Source: Laburnicola sp. R22_1
Lineage: Eukaryota > Ascomycota > Dothideomycetes > Pleosporales > Didymosphaeriaceae
NCBI GenBank assembly: GCA_014281115.1
Contig: JACONQ010000003.1
Location: 434,001-498,000, forward strand
Direction of reading: 5' to 3'
Length of the DNA stretch: 64,000 nucleotides
Shown here one piece after another: positions 32,051 to 42,371 of this stretch. Position 1 is the first letter of the stretch. Each line of letters starts with the position of its first letter. Under the pieces are notes generated by a model, which made no database searches, had not been told where the DNA came from, and saw only the letters and a program-made list of their open reading frames with translations. A program made the position numbers and the translations under genes.

Positions 32051-32502
32051 TGGAAGAGAAGGTTTCCTGTAGCTTCAGACCAAATACGGACATGAACCGT
32101 TTTCAATCTTCTCATCCTTACCCACCACCTATTGTAATATATTATCACAGCATTTTTTTAGCGCACCTACAGCTTTCTCTCACAGCGTTATACCGTGTAT
32201 GGAACGTGCTCGAAGTATTCTTCATGATAGTAATATACTATTTTCACCCCTTGCCCTTTGTTGTATTCCCTTCTCTGCATTTTTATGCTTCAGCTACTTC
32301 AACCCCAAGCTATCCTAGGACTTCAGTCCCGGCCGGCTCGTAAAAGTTTTCAATGGCATAACAGCGAGATAGAGTGAATGTCAGGTGAAGGGTGTTTTGA
32401 CGGCGAGGACGTCCTTCACTTCCACAAGACTGACCACTTGCCAAATGTAAGCATCGCGTAGGCTTTCTTGCAACCACACCAAAAAACTCGTACCCTGGAA
32501 AC
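32051..32502. other. AT-rich intergenic region
   Basis: About 450 bp between the coiled-coil remnant and the next gene. It is AT-rich at 32120-32240, with nothing recognisable. Confidence 0.45.
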
Positions 32503-33032
32503 ATGGAAGAAGTGGGATCGTGGGAATACCTCAACGACAATGACCGCTCCCTACCCGACAGAAATGACATTGCGCTCGTCGACGATGATCTTCCACCACC
32601 GTACAGCTCTACACACATACCAGTAAGTCTATACCTTCATTTTGGCTTCCATTTTAGCTTCTTCAGTATCGCACCTGGAGACAAAACACACGTTAAACTT
32701 CTGCCCAGCGAGCTGTGCGCAATCCCAACACCCTCCGATCGTTTATTCCACCACAGCCAAAATGTATCTGGACCGCTACCGGCGATTTCGTCATGATTGC
32801 GCTTATAACAGGTTACATTCTCCTCGCGGGGTATCTGACCGTGAAAATTGAGGAGGCTGTTGAAATGATGTTCGGAGTCACGTGGTCGATAGGCATTATA
32901 CTAGGTTCGATATTGGTTGCCAGCCTGTTGCGCTACGTTGCTTGGATGGTCGGTTTTGTACTGGGGAGGGTGGTGGAAGCTGCAGTGGAAGGGCTCGCGT
33001 TTGGACGGGAGATTCAGCGGCAGGAAGAATGA
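32503..33032 (+). CDS. Small membrane protein, two transmembrane segments
   Basis: Two exons, 32503-32622 and 32709-33032, phase 0, giving 147 residues. The first exon encodes an acidic cytosolic-type N-terminus with a PPPY motif (DDDLPPPYSS), a possible WW-domain ligand for Rsp5-type ubiquitin ligases. Exon 2 has hydrophobic helices FVMIALITGYILLAGYL and WSIGIILGSILVASLLRYVAWMVG, then a short tail EIQRQEE. No family was recognised. The splice is supported because the frame otherwise ends within the intron and the joined protein is well formed. Confidence 0.65.
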
Positions 33033-33498
33033 GGACAGCACGGGTGAAGAGACGCTCCGCGTGAAAGACTAGGAACGACAGCGTGTGCTCTTCAGCTGCA
33101 ACTTCTTTTTGCGAAAGGGCTACAAGGGGAAGTGGCTGCTACGGCCCTTCATTGTTTCATTTCTCCATTCGGCGGATTGGCATCTTCCTGACCCATTTCG
33201 GCCATGATAAAACAAAAGCAAAAGATTTGCATTCATGCTCATTATTTGGCCCGATTGATTAACGTGGGATAGCTTGATAACGAAACTGTCTTCCTTCCTG
33301 GGTTCTGGGTTCCGTCGTCAATTCGTATTGAAGGATTTCCCTGGTTGACGTTATGTAGAAGAGCACGATCCAGAAACCCGCTAGTCTTCCAAAGAGCCAT
33401 GGTGACGAAGATGTTTTCGCCCCTCGACCTGTGGTCGATACTACTGCTGCTTTCCTTGCAGGATTAGTAGGTACTACCTAGGTACCTAGGCACATCAC
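33033..33498. other. Intergenic region
   Basis: 466 bp before the MFS remnant. It ends with the palindrome noted at 33477-33490. No coding content was seen. Confidence 0.45.
33477..33490. repeat. Perfect 14-bp palindrome CCTAGGTACCTAGG
   Basis: Self-complementary over its whole length, embedded in further TAGGTAC repeats, and ending 8 bp before the ATG of the MFS remnant. CCTAGGTA-type runs recur in filamentous ascomycete genomes. The function is unknown. Confidence 0.9.
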
Positions 33499-34722
33499 AT
33501 GGCCCGCGAGGAACGTACGCCTTTGTTACGGCGCTGGAGTGATGATGAGGATACACGCCCGGTACGCAGACCTTTGCTTGGTTTACAGGTATCGCATCTG
33601 AGCAGTGTTAGCCTCTCAAACTCACGGATTACCCTGAGGAGGACCCCCGAGCATGGCCACGGTTGAAGAAGCCTGCCAAGGTGGGTGTGATAGCTACCAT
33701 GTCGAGTGCGTTGCGCGTTATTTTATTATACGTGTAGCGAATAGCTGCTGACATGGAATAGTCCTCAGTCCACCTGTGAGCTCCATGTTCACGCCCGGAA
33801 TCGCTGAGATCGCCGAAGACCTACACACTACCGCAACGGCCGTCATTGCAACCACAACAGGCTTTGTGATTATGCTGGGCATCGGCCCGCTCGTTCTCGC
33901 GCCGCTCTCCGAAACCTTGGGTCGCAGGAGCGTATACCTGACATGCTTCGCGCTCTTCACCCTCCTACCAATACCGGCCGCTCTCGCACCCAATATCGCC
34001 ACCCTTATCACTGTGCGCAGCGTCACGGGGTTTTTCGGCAGCGTAGGCATCGCGAATGGAGGAGGCACAATCAGCGATATGTTCATACCGAGTGAAAGAG
34101 GGGGGTGTCTGGCTGGTATCTGCTAGGGCCTTTGCTGGGGCCAACGCTAGGCCCGCTCTTCGGCGGCATCATCGTGCAGAGGCTGGGTTGGCAATGGATC
34201 TTCTGGATCATGACCATCGTCTGCTTTGTGAACACACTGGTCGGATACTTGTTTCTGCGTGAGACATGCGCGCCAGTCATACTCGCGAGACTAAAACAAC
34301 GCTTCGAAGCTACCAATCGGGACTGCCCGAGTTTCGCTTGCCCCTTGCAAACATTGGACCTGTCTTCATCCCGGTATCGCTGTTCTGGTTCGCAAGGTCA
34401 GTCGAGAAGAAGATCCACTGGTTCGCGTCAATCGTCCCGACGTTCTTTTACGGCATTGGCCAGGTGATGATCATCAACTATACGCAGAATTACTACATTG
34501 ATTCTTTTGAGACATGCAGCCTCTGCAATTGCTGCGGGGACGGAATTTCGATCGCTCGTGGGGGGGTTGGTCCCTCTTTTTGCATCCCGCCTCTTCGCCA
34601 AGCTCGGGTACGGATGGGGAATCAGTGTCTTCGCATTCGTGGGCTTGGTGCTCGCGCCTGTGCCAGTGCTCTTCTACGTCTTTGGGAAGAGAATACGAGA
34701 AAGGTTTCTGATCAAGTTGTAG
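33499..34722 (+). pseudogene. Broken MFS multidrug-type transporter
   Basis: Exons 33499-33561, 33612-33705 and from 33762 give a normal N-terminus (REERTPLLRRW, YPEEDPRAWPRLKK) and transmembrane helices of the DHA1 drug:H+ antiporter type, with LAPLSETLGRRSVY as the loop 2-3 motif. The frame breaks in a G6 run near 34098 and continues as GWYLLGPLLGPTLGPLFGG. After VILARLKQRFEA (about 34310) the sequence jumps directly to GLPEFRLPLANIGPVF. The segment that in homologues holds helices 7-8 is absent, roughly 80-90 codons. Another shift near 34512 precedes the last helices, ending GKRIRERFLIKL. It cannot make a transporter. A hAT element lies 50 bp downstream. Confidence 0.8.
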
Positions 34723-34763
34723 ATGGCCGCATTAATAACATCTGGGGTTCTTTCTACACAAGA

Positions 34764-34771
34764 GTAATGTC
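34764..34771. repeat. Left target-site duplication GTAATGTC
   Basis: Exact 8-bp copy of 38440-38447, directly abutting the hAT inverted repeat. 8 bp is the standard hAT duplication. Confidence 0.93.
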
Positions 34772-37700
34772 CAGACTTGTCAATAAACAAAACAAACAAA
34801 ATTTGTGGCTCTGAATTTGTTTGTTTGACGACTTTCTTGGTGTTGTAGTTTGTTTGTTTGATTTGATGGAGCTATAGAGGCGCTTTTTATTTGATTGTTT
34901 GTTTGATTTTGAGTACTTTAAGAGGACTGTGAAAGAGACTCTGGTGGTGTTATAGGCGGCGGCTCCTCCCACTCATGTATGCTAAACTGTTCGTTGAGCT
35001 TATTGTCATCGTACGTTGCCACCACCTTTGCGCTTGGAGGTTTAAAACCTGCTCGAATCCATCGTTGAGTACAAATTAAAGCAGCCAATAGTTGGCTGCC
35101 CATTTTGCGTCTCTGTGGCTCAAGTACGTCGCCAGTACCCGAGAAGACTCGCTCACAGTCAGCGCTGGAGGCAGGGATAGTTAACACGTCCAGCGCCAAT
35201 CGTGACAAATTGGGATACCTCGGCTTGAGCTGGTACCAGTATTGGACAGCTGTACAGCCAGTTTTGTACTGTTCTGATGTCCATGTTGGCTCTCTAAGCC
35301 AGCTCTCGTACTCATCCGCCACCCCTATTATCTCGTCGCTGTTGTCAAGTACCGAATCGATCGCGTCGTCAAAGCTGCTCATCGCGTGTTTAGGCGCAGT
35401 TGTTATTGTTGTTGCTGTCGCTAGGGCGGGCTTGTAACGAGCCCAAAGCTGCTCGAAGCTCGCGTGCGTAGCTTGTAACTGTGCGGGCTTCTCACGCCAG
35501 AAGCGTTTAAAGTAGTTCTTGAAGCGTGGGTGGAGTGCCGTGGCAGTGTAGTAGACGGGGATTTTGAGGAGTTTATTAAGGTACTTGCTCGCCTTCTTGA
35601 GCGCAGCACGTACGTTGATAGCGACGTGATCTTCTGGCGCCTCGTCTGGCAGGTAATTGACGCTTTCAAACAGTCTAAGGCGGGCATCTAGGTCAGCAAT
35701 AAGAGACTCAAACACAGGGATAACCTCGTATAACGCGCTGTGAGTGCCAGCTTTGCCGCGACCTTGCAAGCGATTAGTTGCGGACTTCAGCGGCTCAAGC
35801 ACCTCAATGTACTCGGTAATCACCGCCTAGTCTGCAGCTGCAAGCCCGCCTGATCGCATCCACTGCGGCACAATAGGCGGCTTAGTGTTGTTGCTTTTGG
35901 CAAGCTCGTCAGCGTGCTCAGTCTCTTGTATGTGGTAGGAGGAGTAGCTGTTGATGGCGTGTTGTAGCTCAACACCGCGCTTAAAGCAGTCATGATAGCT
36001 GTTCTAACGCGTAACTCTAGGCTTGAAAGGCTTACGGCGTCTTGCTGTAGCGCCAGCAGGCATCTCAACTGCTTCGCTGTTCTGACAATCCTTAAATATA
36101 CCCTATTGTTTTGGCGTGTTAATGTAGTTAACAATATCAAGAAACACGCCAAGCGGACCATCTTTCCGCCATTGCTTTATATAAAACTCCTCTTCGTTGT
36201 AGTGTTCAGGCTTGTTATTAAAGGCGTCGGAGTCAGTGCCAAACATAATAGTTTGCCCAACGAGGTTGAGTATGTGGCAAGCGCAGCGGAGGCGTCGATC
36301 GTTGGCGATAAAGCCGTACATTGTGCCGAGTTTATTAACTGCAGTATCGTTGTTGTAGGCGTTGTCAAGCACGAAATAGCCCAAATTGCTGCTAGAAATC
36401 TCAAAGTAGCGTAGGATTCGTACGACAGCTTCCGCGATCGCTGAGCCTGTGTGCGCACCAACCAGCTGCGGCAAGGCGATGGGAAGGTCAACTATATTGC
36501 CTTGAGAGTCAGCGTAGTGCGCACAAATTGCAAAGAAGCCGCGCTTCCCCCTTGGTAGTCCAGCCGTCAAAGCTTATGTGTATTTTGCTAGAGGCCTTAG
36601 ACAAGGCGCGCTTGACTTGAGGTTGTAGCCAGCTGTAAAGCCTCATCACGAACCTCGAAACGCTGTTGTGAGACCTCCATAGCGCCGCCTCTGCCTCTGG
36701 GTTGGCGAACCTGATCATCGCGCGGAAGGACTCAGTCTCAAACTCGCGTAATGGCCTGTTGTTGTTGACGAGCCATAACACTGCAGCTTGCCTGAAGCCT
36801 TGTACGTCGAAGTTACCCAGCTCCTGCGTTGCATCTTGGCTTAATGTGACCCCGTTTTCTTCCGCCCATCGCAGCGACTTCTGGCCAGGTTCGAGCGGCC
36901 TCTTGTGTACGATAGTGCCTTGTTTGGTGAGCCGATGGCCGGGAAGGTCTTGCTTCAAATGGTTGTTGGCGGCTGTAGTTGACAGAGTGGTCTGGTGTAG
37001 GCCGCCCTTCTTTCTGTTGATGTGACAGTGCTTGCATTGGAAGTAGATCTTCTCAGGGTTAGTACCAAGCTTTCGAAGGCGATAGCCGTGCCTAAAGACC
37101 CAGCTGATGTTGCCTGTGGGTGTGGATAGAGGCACATTGAAGCCCAGCAGGCGCTTCAAGTCAAGGCCTTCGTAGTTGGTGAAGTCAACACTAGGCGCAG
37201 CGTCCTCCTCCACTGAAGCCTCTGTGGCAGCATTACTAAACGCGCGCGGCGGCTTAGTAGCTATAGGCGGCTTATTAGCCACTAACAGCAACTCCCAAGC
37301 TGGCTCATCGGCCTGTAAGGCTTGTAGTATAGGCCGTGGTGATGGCCTCCGGGCGCGCTCCTCTAGCTCGGTTGGTGGCTCTATTGAGCGCGGCTCTAGA
37401 GTACTTTCAAGCACCTCAATAGGCGGCTCCGGCTCGTCAACTACCTCAATAGACGGCTGGGTTGGCGGAGGAGTAAGCGGCCGCTGGCTATCCATAAGGC
37501 GCTGGCTGGGTTTCGGCGCACGTTGGGAACGTTTGGGCATAGGTTCGGATGCCTCAGCAGGCTCGCGGCTTCGTTTTGGGGGCATGGTAAGCGTGAAGGT
37601 AAGCAAAGGCGCGAAAAAGTAAGCTGTAGGCGCAGGCAAGTAAGCCAAAGTATAGTGGGTGTGTAAGCGTTGACGCGCAAGGTACGCGGAAAGTACGCGG

Positions 37701-38439
37701 TCGGCTAGCCAACATTACCACTTCATGCCAAGGCGTACTGCGCGACGCTCTGCAGCCCGCAACAATAGAGATATAGTAAAACAGGCGACAGGAATTAATT
37801 TAGCAACATTGATTTAATAGTTTAACTTATAGAAGACAAGATTTATTGCGTGGTTATAGCAAACGATTTTTAAGAGTAGTAACTAGGTTCAGAATATATA
37901 AACATAACTTAGGCTTCGCTGCAACAGCGCAAACTCACTTTGCTACAATACCTCAACACTATAATATTAGCTTATTTAGATTATTATATATATATTTATT
38001 GTTTTAACAGCTTATTACCTACGTAAAGAAAGAGGAGGAACAGAGGATAGGAGGTGCTAAAGCCGAATAGCAATTCATGTATATCAGTTGCTGGCGGCCA
38101 GTGGAAGCACACATCCGTTATGCGGGCTTTTTTACGCAGGTACAATCCACTTAAGAAGCTCCGTTTTTGCTCTGTTTACTATAGGAATACCTATATAATT
38201 GCAGCGTTGGGAAAGTTATTGTTACATTAACACTAAGAATATATCACTAACTCTAGGGTACCTTATCATTACAGTATGCTAAGCGATTCAAACAAACTTC
38301 AAATTTTTTGACTGCAATTGCCTCTTTTGTTTGTTTGACCTATCAAAATTGCAGCAGCAGCTTTTTGTTTGGTTGACGTTGTCAATTCAAACAAAATTCA
38401 AACAAAATATTGAGGCATGTTTGGTTGTTGACAACCCTG
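34772..38439 (-). mobile_element. hAT-family DNA transposon, complete but defective
   Basis: 3668 bp bounded by 8-bp duplications GTAATGTC. The short terminal inverted repeats are CAGACTTGTCAATAAACAAA on the left and, reverse-complemented from the right, CAGGGTTGTCAACAACCAAA. Subterminal regions are rich in TTTGTTTG and its complement. The transposase lies on the minus strand. The intact duplication shows that it inserted by transposition and has not been rearranged since. The right 750 bp (37690-38440) is non-coding and AT-rich. Confidence 0.92.
34918..37648 (-). pseudogene. hAT transposase, one frameshift and three stops
   Basis: Likely start ATG at 37585 (an upstream in-frame ATG is at 37648). 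In order: a Pro/Ser-rich N-terminus, a BED-type zinc finger (YFQCKHCHINRKK, then H-rich NNHLKQDLPGH), the RNase-H-like start HISFDGWTTKG, then YFVLDNAYNND, RRLRCACHILNLVGQ, and a C-terminal dimerisation domain (YPNLSRLALDVLTIPASSADCERVFS). A frameshift in a G5 run near 36546 separates the first third. Three TAG codons follow, near 36103, 36003 and 35827, at positions that read as CAG, TGG and TGG in the expected protein. These suit RIP-type transitions. All domains are otherwise present. Confidence 0.87.
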
Positions 38440-38447
38440 GTAATGTC
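38440..38447. repeat. Right target-site duplication GTAATGTC
   Basis: Exact copy of 34764-34771 next to the right end of the hAT element. Confidence 0.93.
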
Positions 38448-38823
38448 TAAACCTATATTATAGTAGAATCAATCTACTAGATATGCCTATTCTTCTACGA
38501 AACAGCTCTGTGGAAATTATTATCCATGAATATACAATATAAATGTGACCAAGTTCTTCAGCAGCACGAGCACGCCCTGATGACGCAAGGTTTTGGCTTA
38601 CCTAAGGTATTAGTTTTCCCCACTCCCGAGGTCCTCAGCTGCACGTCCTTGATGCGACTTTCGATCCTACGCCTCAACTTGGACACTACCGGCTTATCTT
38701 CTGGCGTTATTTTTCTTGACTTAAGAATTCTCCAAGCGTCAAACACAGTATCTCCACAGCGAACAAGTCTCTAGTTGAGACAGGATTGCGGATTCCGTAC
38801 ACACTTTCCACGTGTGATCCATT
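38448..38823. other. Intergenic region right of hAT element
   Basis: About 375 bp. A minus-strand frame at 38558-38746 (LRRRIESRIKDVQL) looks mildly protein-like but has no start or partner exon. It may be a gene relic. Confidence 0.3.
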
Positions 38824-41800
38824 ATGTTGCCTCCAGACATTTCCTGTACTCGTCAACAATACAAAAGTGATACGGTGCGTATTCCAAATTTTTGAAGTAC
38901 AAGGTAAAGGTTTACGTACTTCTTAAGTCTATGTTATTGCTCAATCCTAGGGCAACACCCAATGTAGAGGTCTTTAACCAGGTGGTGTCTCGATTGCAAT
39001 CACCTCCGGTCTCTGATTCGCCTGCATAGGCTTACATCGCTGGTTACCTTCTCGACAATGCACGGAAATGCGGCTTTGTGCGTCCCGACGATGGTCAAGT
39101 CAGGACTGCAGACTTCGAGTCGATGGCGCAGACAATCGTCCGCCATCCATCGAAACCTAAATTTCCCTTGTGTCTTCGGTCAATTTTCACTCGAGCTATT
39201 CGGTATAGAAAAGAAGTTAGCCAGTGGTATCGAATCCACCAACCGGACAGCAAGAGCGATGAGCAGCACGATTTCTTTTCGGGCACCCTGCAGCGGACAT
39301 TGGCTATCCTTCAACCTATTCTACCCGCCACCGAGAATAAATCCTCAAAGGCAGCCACCTCTACCGACCCAAGACCGCCATCGCTAGAAAACAAATTCCG
39401 TGGCCTCAAGTTTCACGACTTGAGCGAAGAAGAAGACGCTTTCGAGGGTGTCTCTGGTCTGAAGGTCGAACTGGACACCCTGCCACATGTTTCCCAAGTG
39501 ACAATTGTGACAGACGAGTCAAAGATCACGGAAGAATTCTTTTTCGACATCAAAGCATTCTTGATCGAGATTTATCATATATATAGACATGTCTTGCTTC
39601 AAGTGTGGGGAGAATATAAGGAAGGTCGTCAAGACCTTACAACTGCATCTTTGCTTACAGAAACTACGATTCAGATGGTCAGACGCCTGGAATATGACTT
39701 TGAAGATAACTTGGTGCGGCCAAAAGAATACCCGGCGGAGAAATTCTGGACTGGCTGCCTTCCCGCCCTCTTGCTTTGGAACAACGATTTCACTAAAAAC
39801 GTCAGGGACGCGAACAAAGAGCTCACGGTAGAGGAAGCCGTTTTGCCTTCGGAGCTACATTTGTTATCGCGTCCCAGTGATCCTTACGATGCAATGGCAA
39901 TACCTGGTTATGAGGATATCACTTACTTCCATGCGTACAACGGTATGAAGACTTTTTATCATGAGCTCAGATACCGTTACCAGGAGAAATACGACTTGTG
40001 GACAAAACGCATGCCCGATACGCTTGAGCTACTTCCGGTAATCGTCGTACCGCACATTGCGGACGCCAGCTTCTGCCATGACCACTATGTGCGCTCGAAG
40101 AAATGGACGCAGGCTTTCCTCATCTCGGCCTTATACTCAACTTTTGTCAATAAATCATTCGGCCTGGATGAGCTTTCTCGCGGGGCGAGACACATGTACG
40201 AAACCGGACAGATACCTATATGGCTTTCATTTGCCATGAGCCTGCTTCTCCGTATTCAGGATCTTCTTGGAGAAGACATCAACAATGGGTTTCGGCAGCT
40301 GTAAGTATTTTCAGGCTCCAAGTTTGAGATGAGTGCAATGTACGAGCCGTCGGCCATTGAACTTTCCAACCTACACCCATGATTCACTCTCCCCATTTGA
40401 ACTTTTTTCGTCAGGCTAATCCATCGCGTACGCCGAATTATAGACAGCGAGAGACTATCGAACTATCCCTCGAAACACAGAGATTCAGAAGCAGCTCCGG
40501 GCCATTATCAAACACAGGGAAAGCGTGGCTCTGTAGTGGCTTGGACAACTTGGCGCAGGCGCACAAAGACATGATAGTGAAAGATGCATATACGACCACC
40601 ATACGGCAGCATGTGCCGCAAGAGTACCTTGATTGCATGGACAACCCAGTCATTAAAGAAAAGCATCACTTCTGGGAGCAAAACCCCCTGAGATCCGGTC
40701 TTTGCACATACCGTTTGAGACAGGGCATTGCTGAGTGCATAATGCGGGCGGAAAAGGGCTTTTACAACACGACCGTCATGGGCCACTTGTATAGCGCTTG
40801 CCGAATCGCGAACCCAGATGCACCCAGTTGGCCGGATATGGAACTTTGTTTATATCGCCAAGATGTCGACAGGTTCTTCCTTGGCGGCGTCCCGTCGACT
40901 TATACCGACGCCGCTAGGAAGTTCAGGCTAATGCAGAGCATTTCGACAGTGGCGGAGAAGTGGGCATCTAAGAAGTATCGGTTGCTCGAGCTCCCGGACA
41001 TGCTTCGAGACTTCTTCAATTCTCCGGTATTCACAGTCCAGGAGGCTGACGCACAATTCTCTCGTCTATGGGCGAGTCTGTCGGACGACAAATACATAGC
41101 GCGCCGCGCGAAAAAGATCTCTTCAGACAGATCGACATGGCCGATAACCGAGCAGAGACTTAAAAGTGCTATGGGAAAAGAATCGAGGACGAGGCTCATC
41201 GCGTTCGGTGATACACTGAACTTTAAGAATCTGAAACTACTGCTAGAGTGGCTGGAATCTGAGCTGATGGATAGCCGCTTCGACTACTTTGCCCTCTGGC
41301 GCGTCTGCAATGAAATCTTTGACGACATCTACATCTCTATCCGAGATGATGCGGCTTATCAAGGAATCATCCAAAAGCTAAACAACCTTAAAAAATTGGG
41401 CCACATGTATACTTTTACCTTTGTGCATGATTTACTTCGGCTTGCGATGCCTGGGAAAGGTACACCAAATGGCAAGGCACCGCCTGACTTGGGAGCCATC
41501 AATTTAGCATGGCATGCCATCCAGAAGCACATTTACAGGGAAGAGGACACGCGCAAGGGAAACAAGACGTGGGTGGCGGATCGTTGCCTAGCGAAGATGG
41601 TACATTGCCACCCGGACATTGTGCCCAGCGGGATATCGGGCGACGGCGAATACCGGAAGCCAGTCGGGAATTTTTTGGTTCCCGAGGTTCAGCTTTGGAA
41701 CCCGGGTGAAGCAAACTTCAAGAATTTGTATCGCGGATGGCACACCCATCGAGCTGCGGACGTGTTGGAAGCCAAAACATATCAGGCGACGAAGCGAGTC

Positions 41801-42061
41801 CAAGAGTACGACTTCGTCGTAATCACCAATTCAACTACTTCTGTATCCAACGACGAGTCACAAAAGTTAACTGCTGCTGTACCGAACGACGAGTCACAAA
41901 AGTCGACACCTCACATATCAAATAAGCCCCAAGGATCAACTTCTGCATCAACCGACAAGTCAGAAGGGCCAACTTCTATATCGAACAACAAGTCGGATGG
42001 GTCAGCTCCTGTATCAACCACCATCAAGTCAGAAGACTCAACTCCTCCTGTCTCGAGTTAG
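38824..42061 (+). CDS. Large DUF6604-like protein
   Basis: Model: exon 38824-38874 (17 codons, MLPPDISCTRQQYKSDT), exon 39030-40300, then 40415-42061. The joined N-terminus QQYKSDT-AYIAGYLLDNARKCGF matches the start pattern I associate with the fungal DUF6604 family (function unknown, often over 800 residues). The protein is mostly helical and soluble. The second splice (CT|gtaagt...cag|G) leads into a frame reading LIHRVRRIIDSERLSNY that stops near 40552, while the long downstream frame is offset by one base. A single-base indel or mis-placed splice between 40415 and 40550 is therefore likely. The C-terminal ~75 residues are imperfect repeats of a VSNDESQKST-type unit. Confidence 0.6.
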
Positions 42062-42371
42062 TATGGGCCGTTTTTCTACCAAGAGGGTTTCTACGATCGT
42101 GTGTATTGCTCTACGCTCTGAAAGGGAGGAATTCACGGTCTAGGATTGTAGGAAGGGGATATTATGTGTACCGAAGCGAACCAAATGCAATGCAACGCAA
42201 TGCAAGACCACCACCATCTTCATCATCGTCATCATCGTCATCAAGTATGGTTTTTTTTTTGGCGACTAAGAGGTTTCTAATAAAAAGATTACAATAATAG
42301 CAGTTATCCCTCCTGCTGTTGTGGACACGTCATCAAGTATACCAACACGCATCTCACCACCTCACCCAACA
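42062..42371. other. Convergent 3' intergenic region with TCA/TCG repeat
   Basis: 310 bp between convergent genes. It contains an imperfect TCATCG trinucleotide run (about 42217-42243). Nothing else was seen. Confidence 0.5.
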
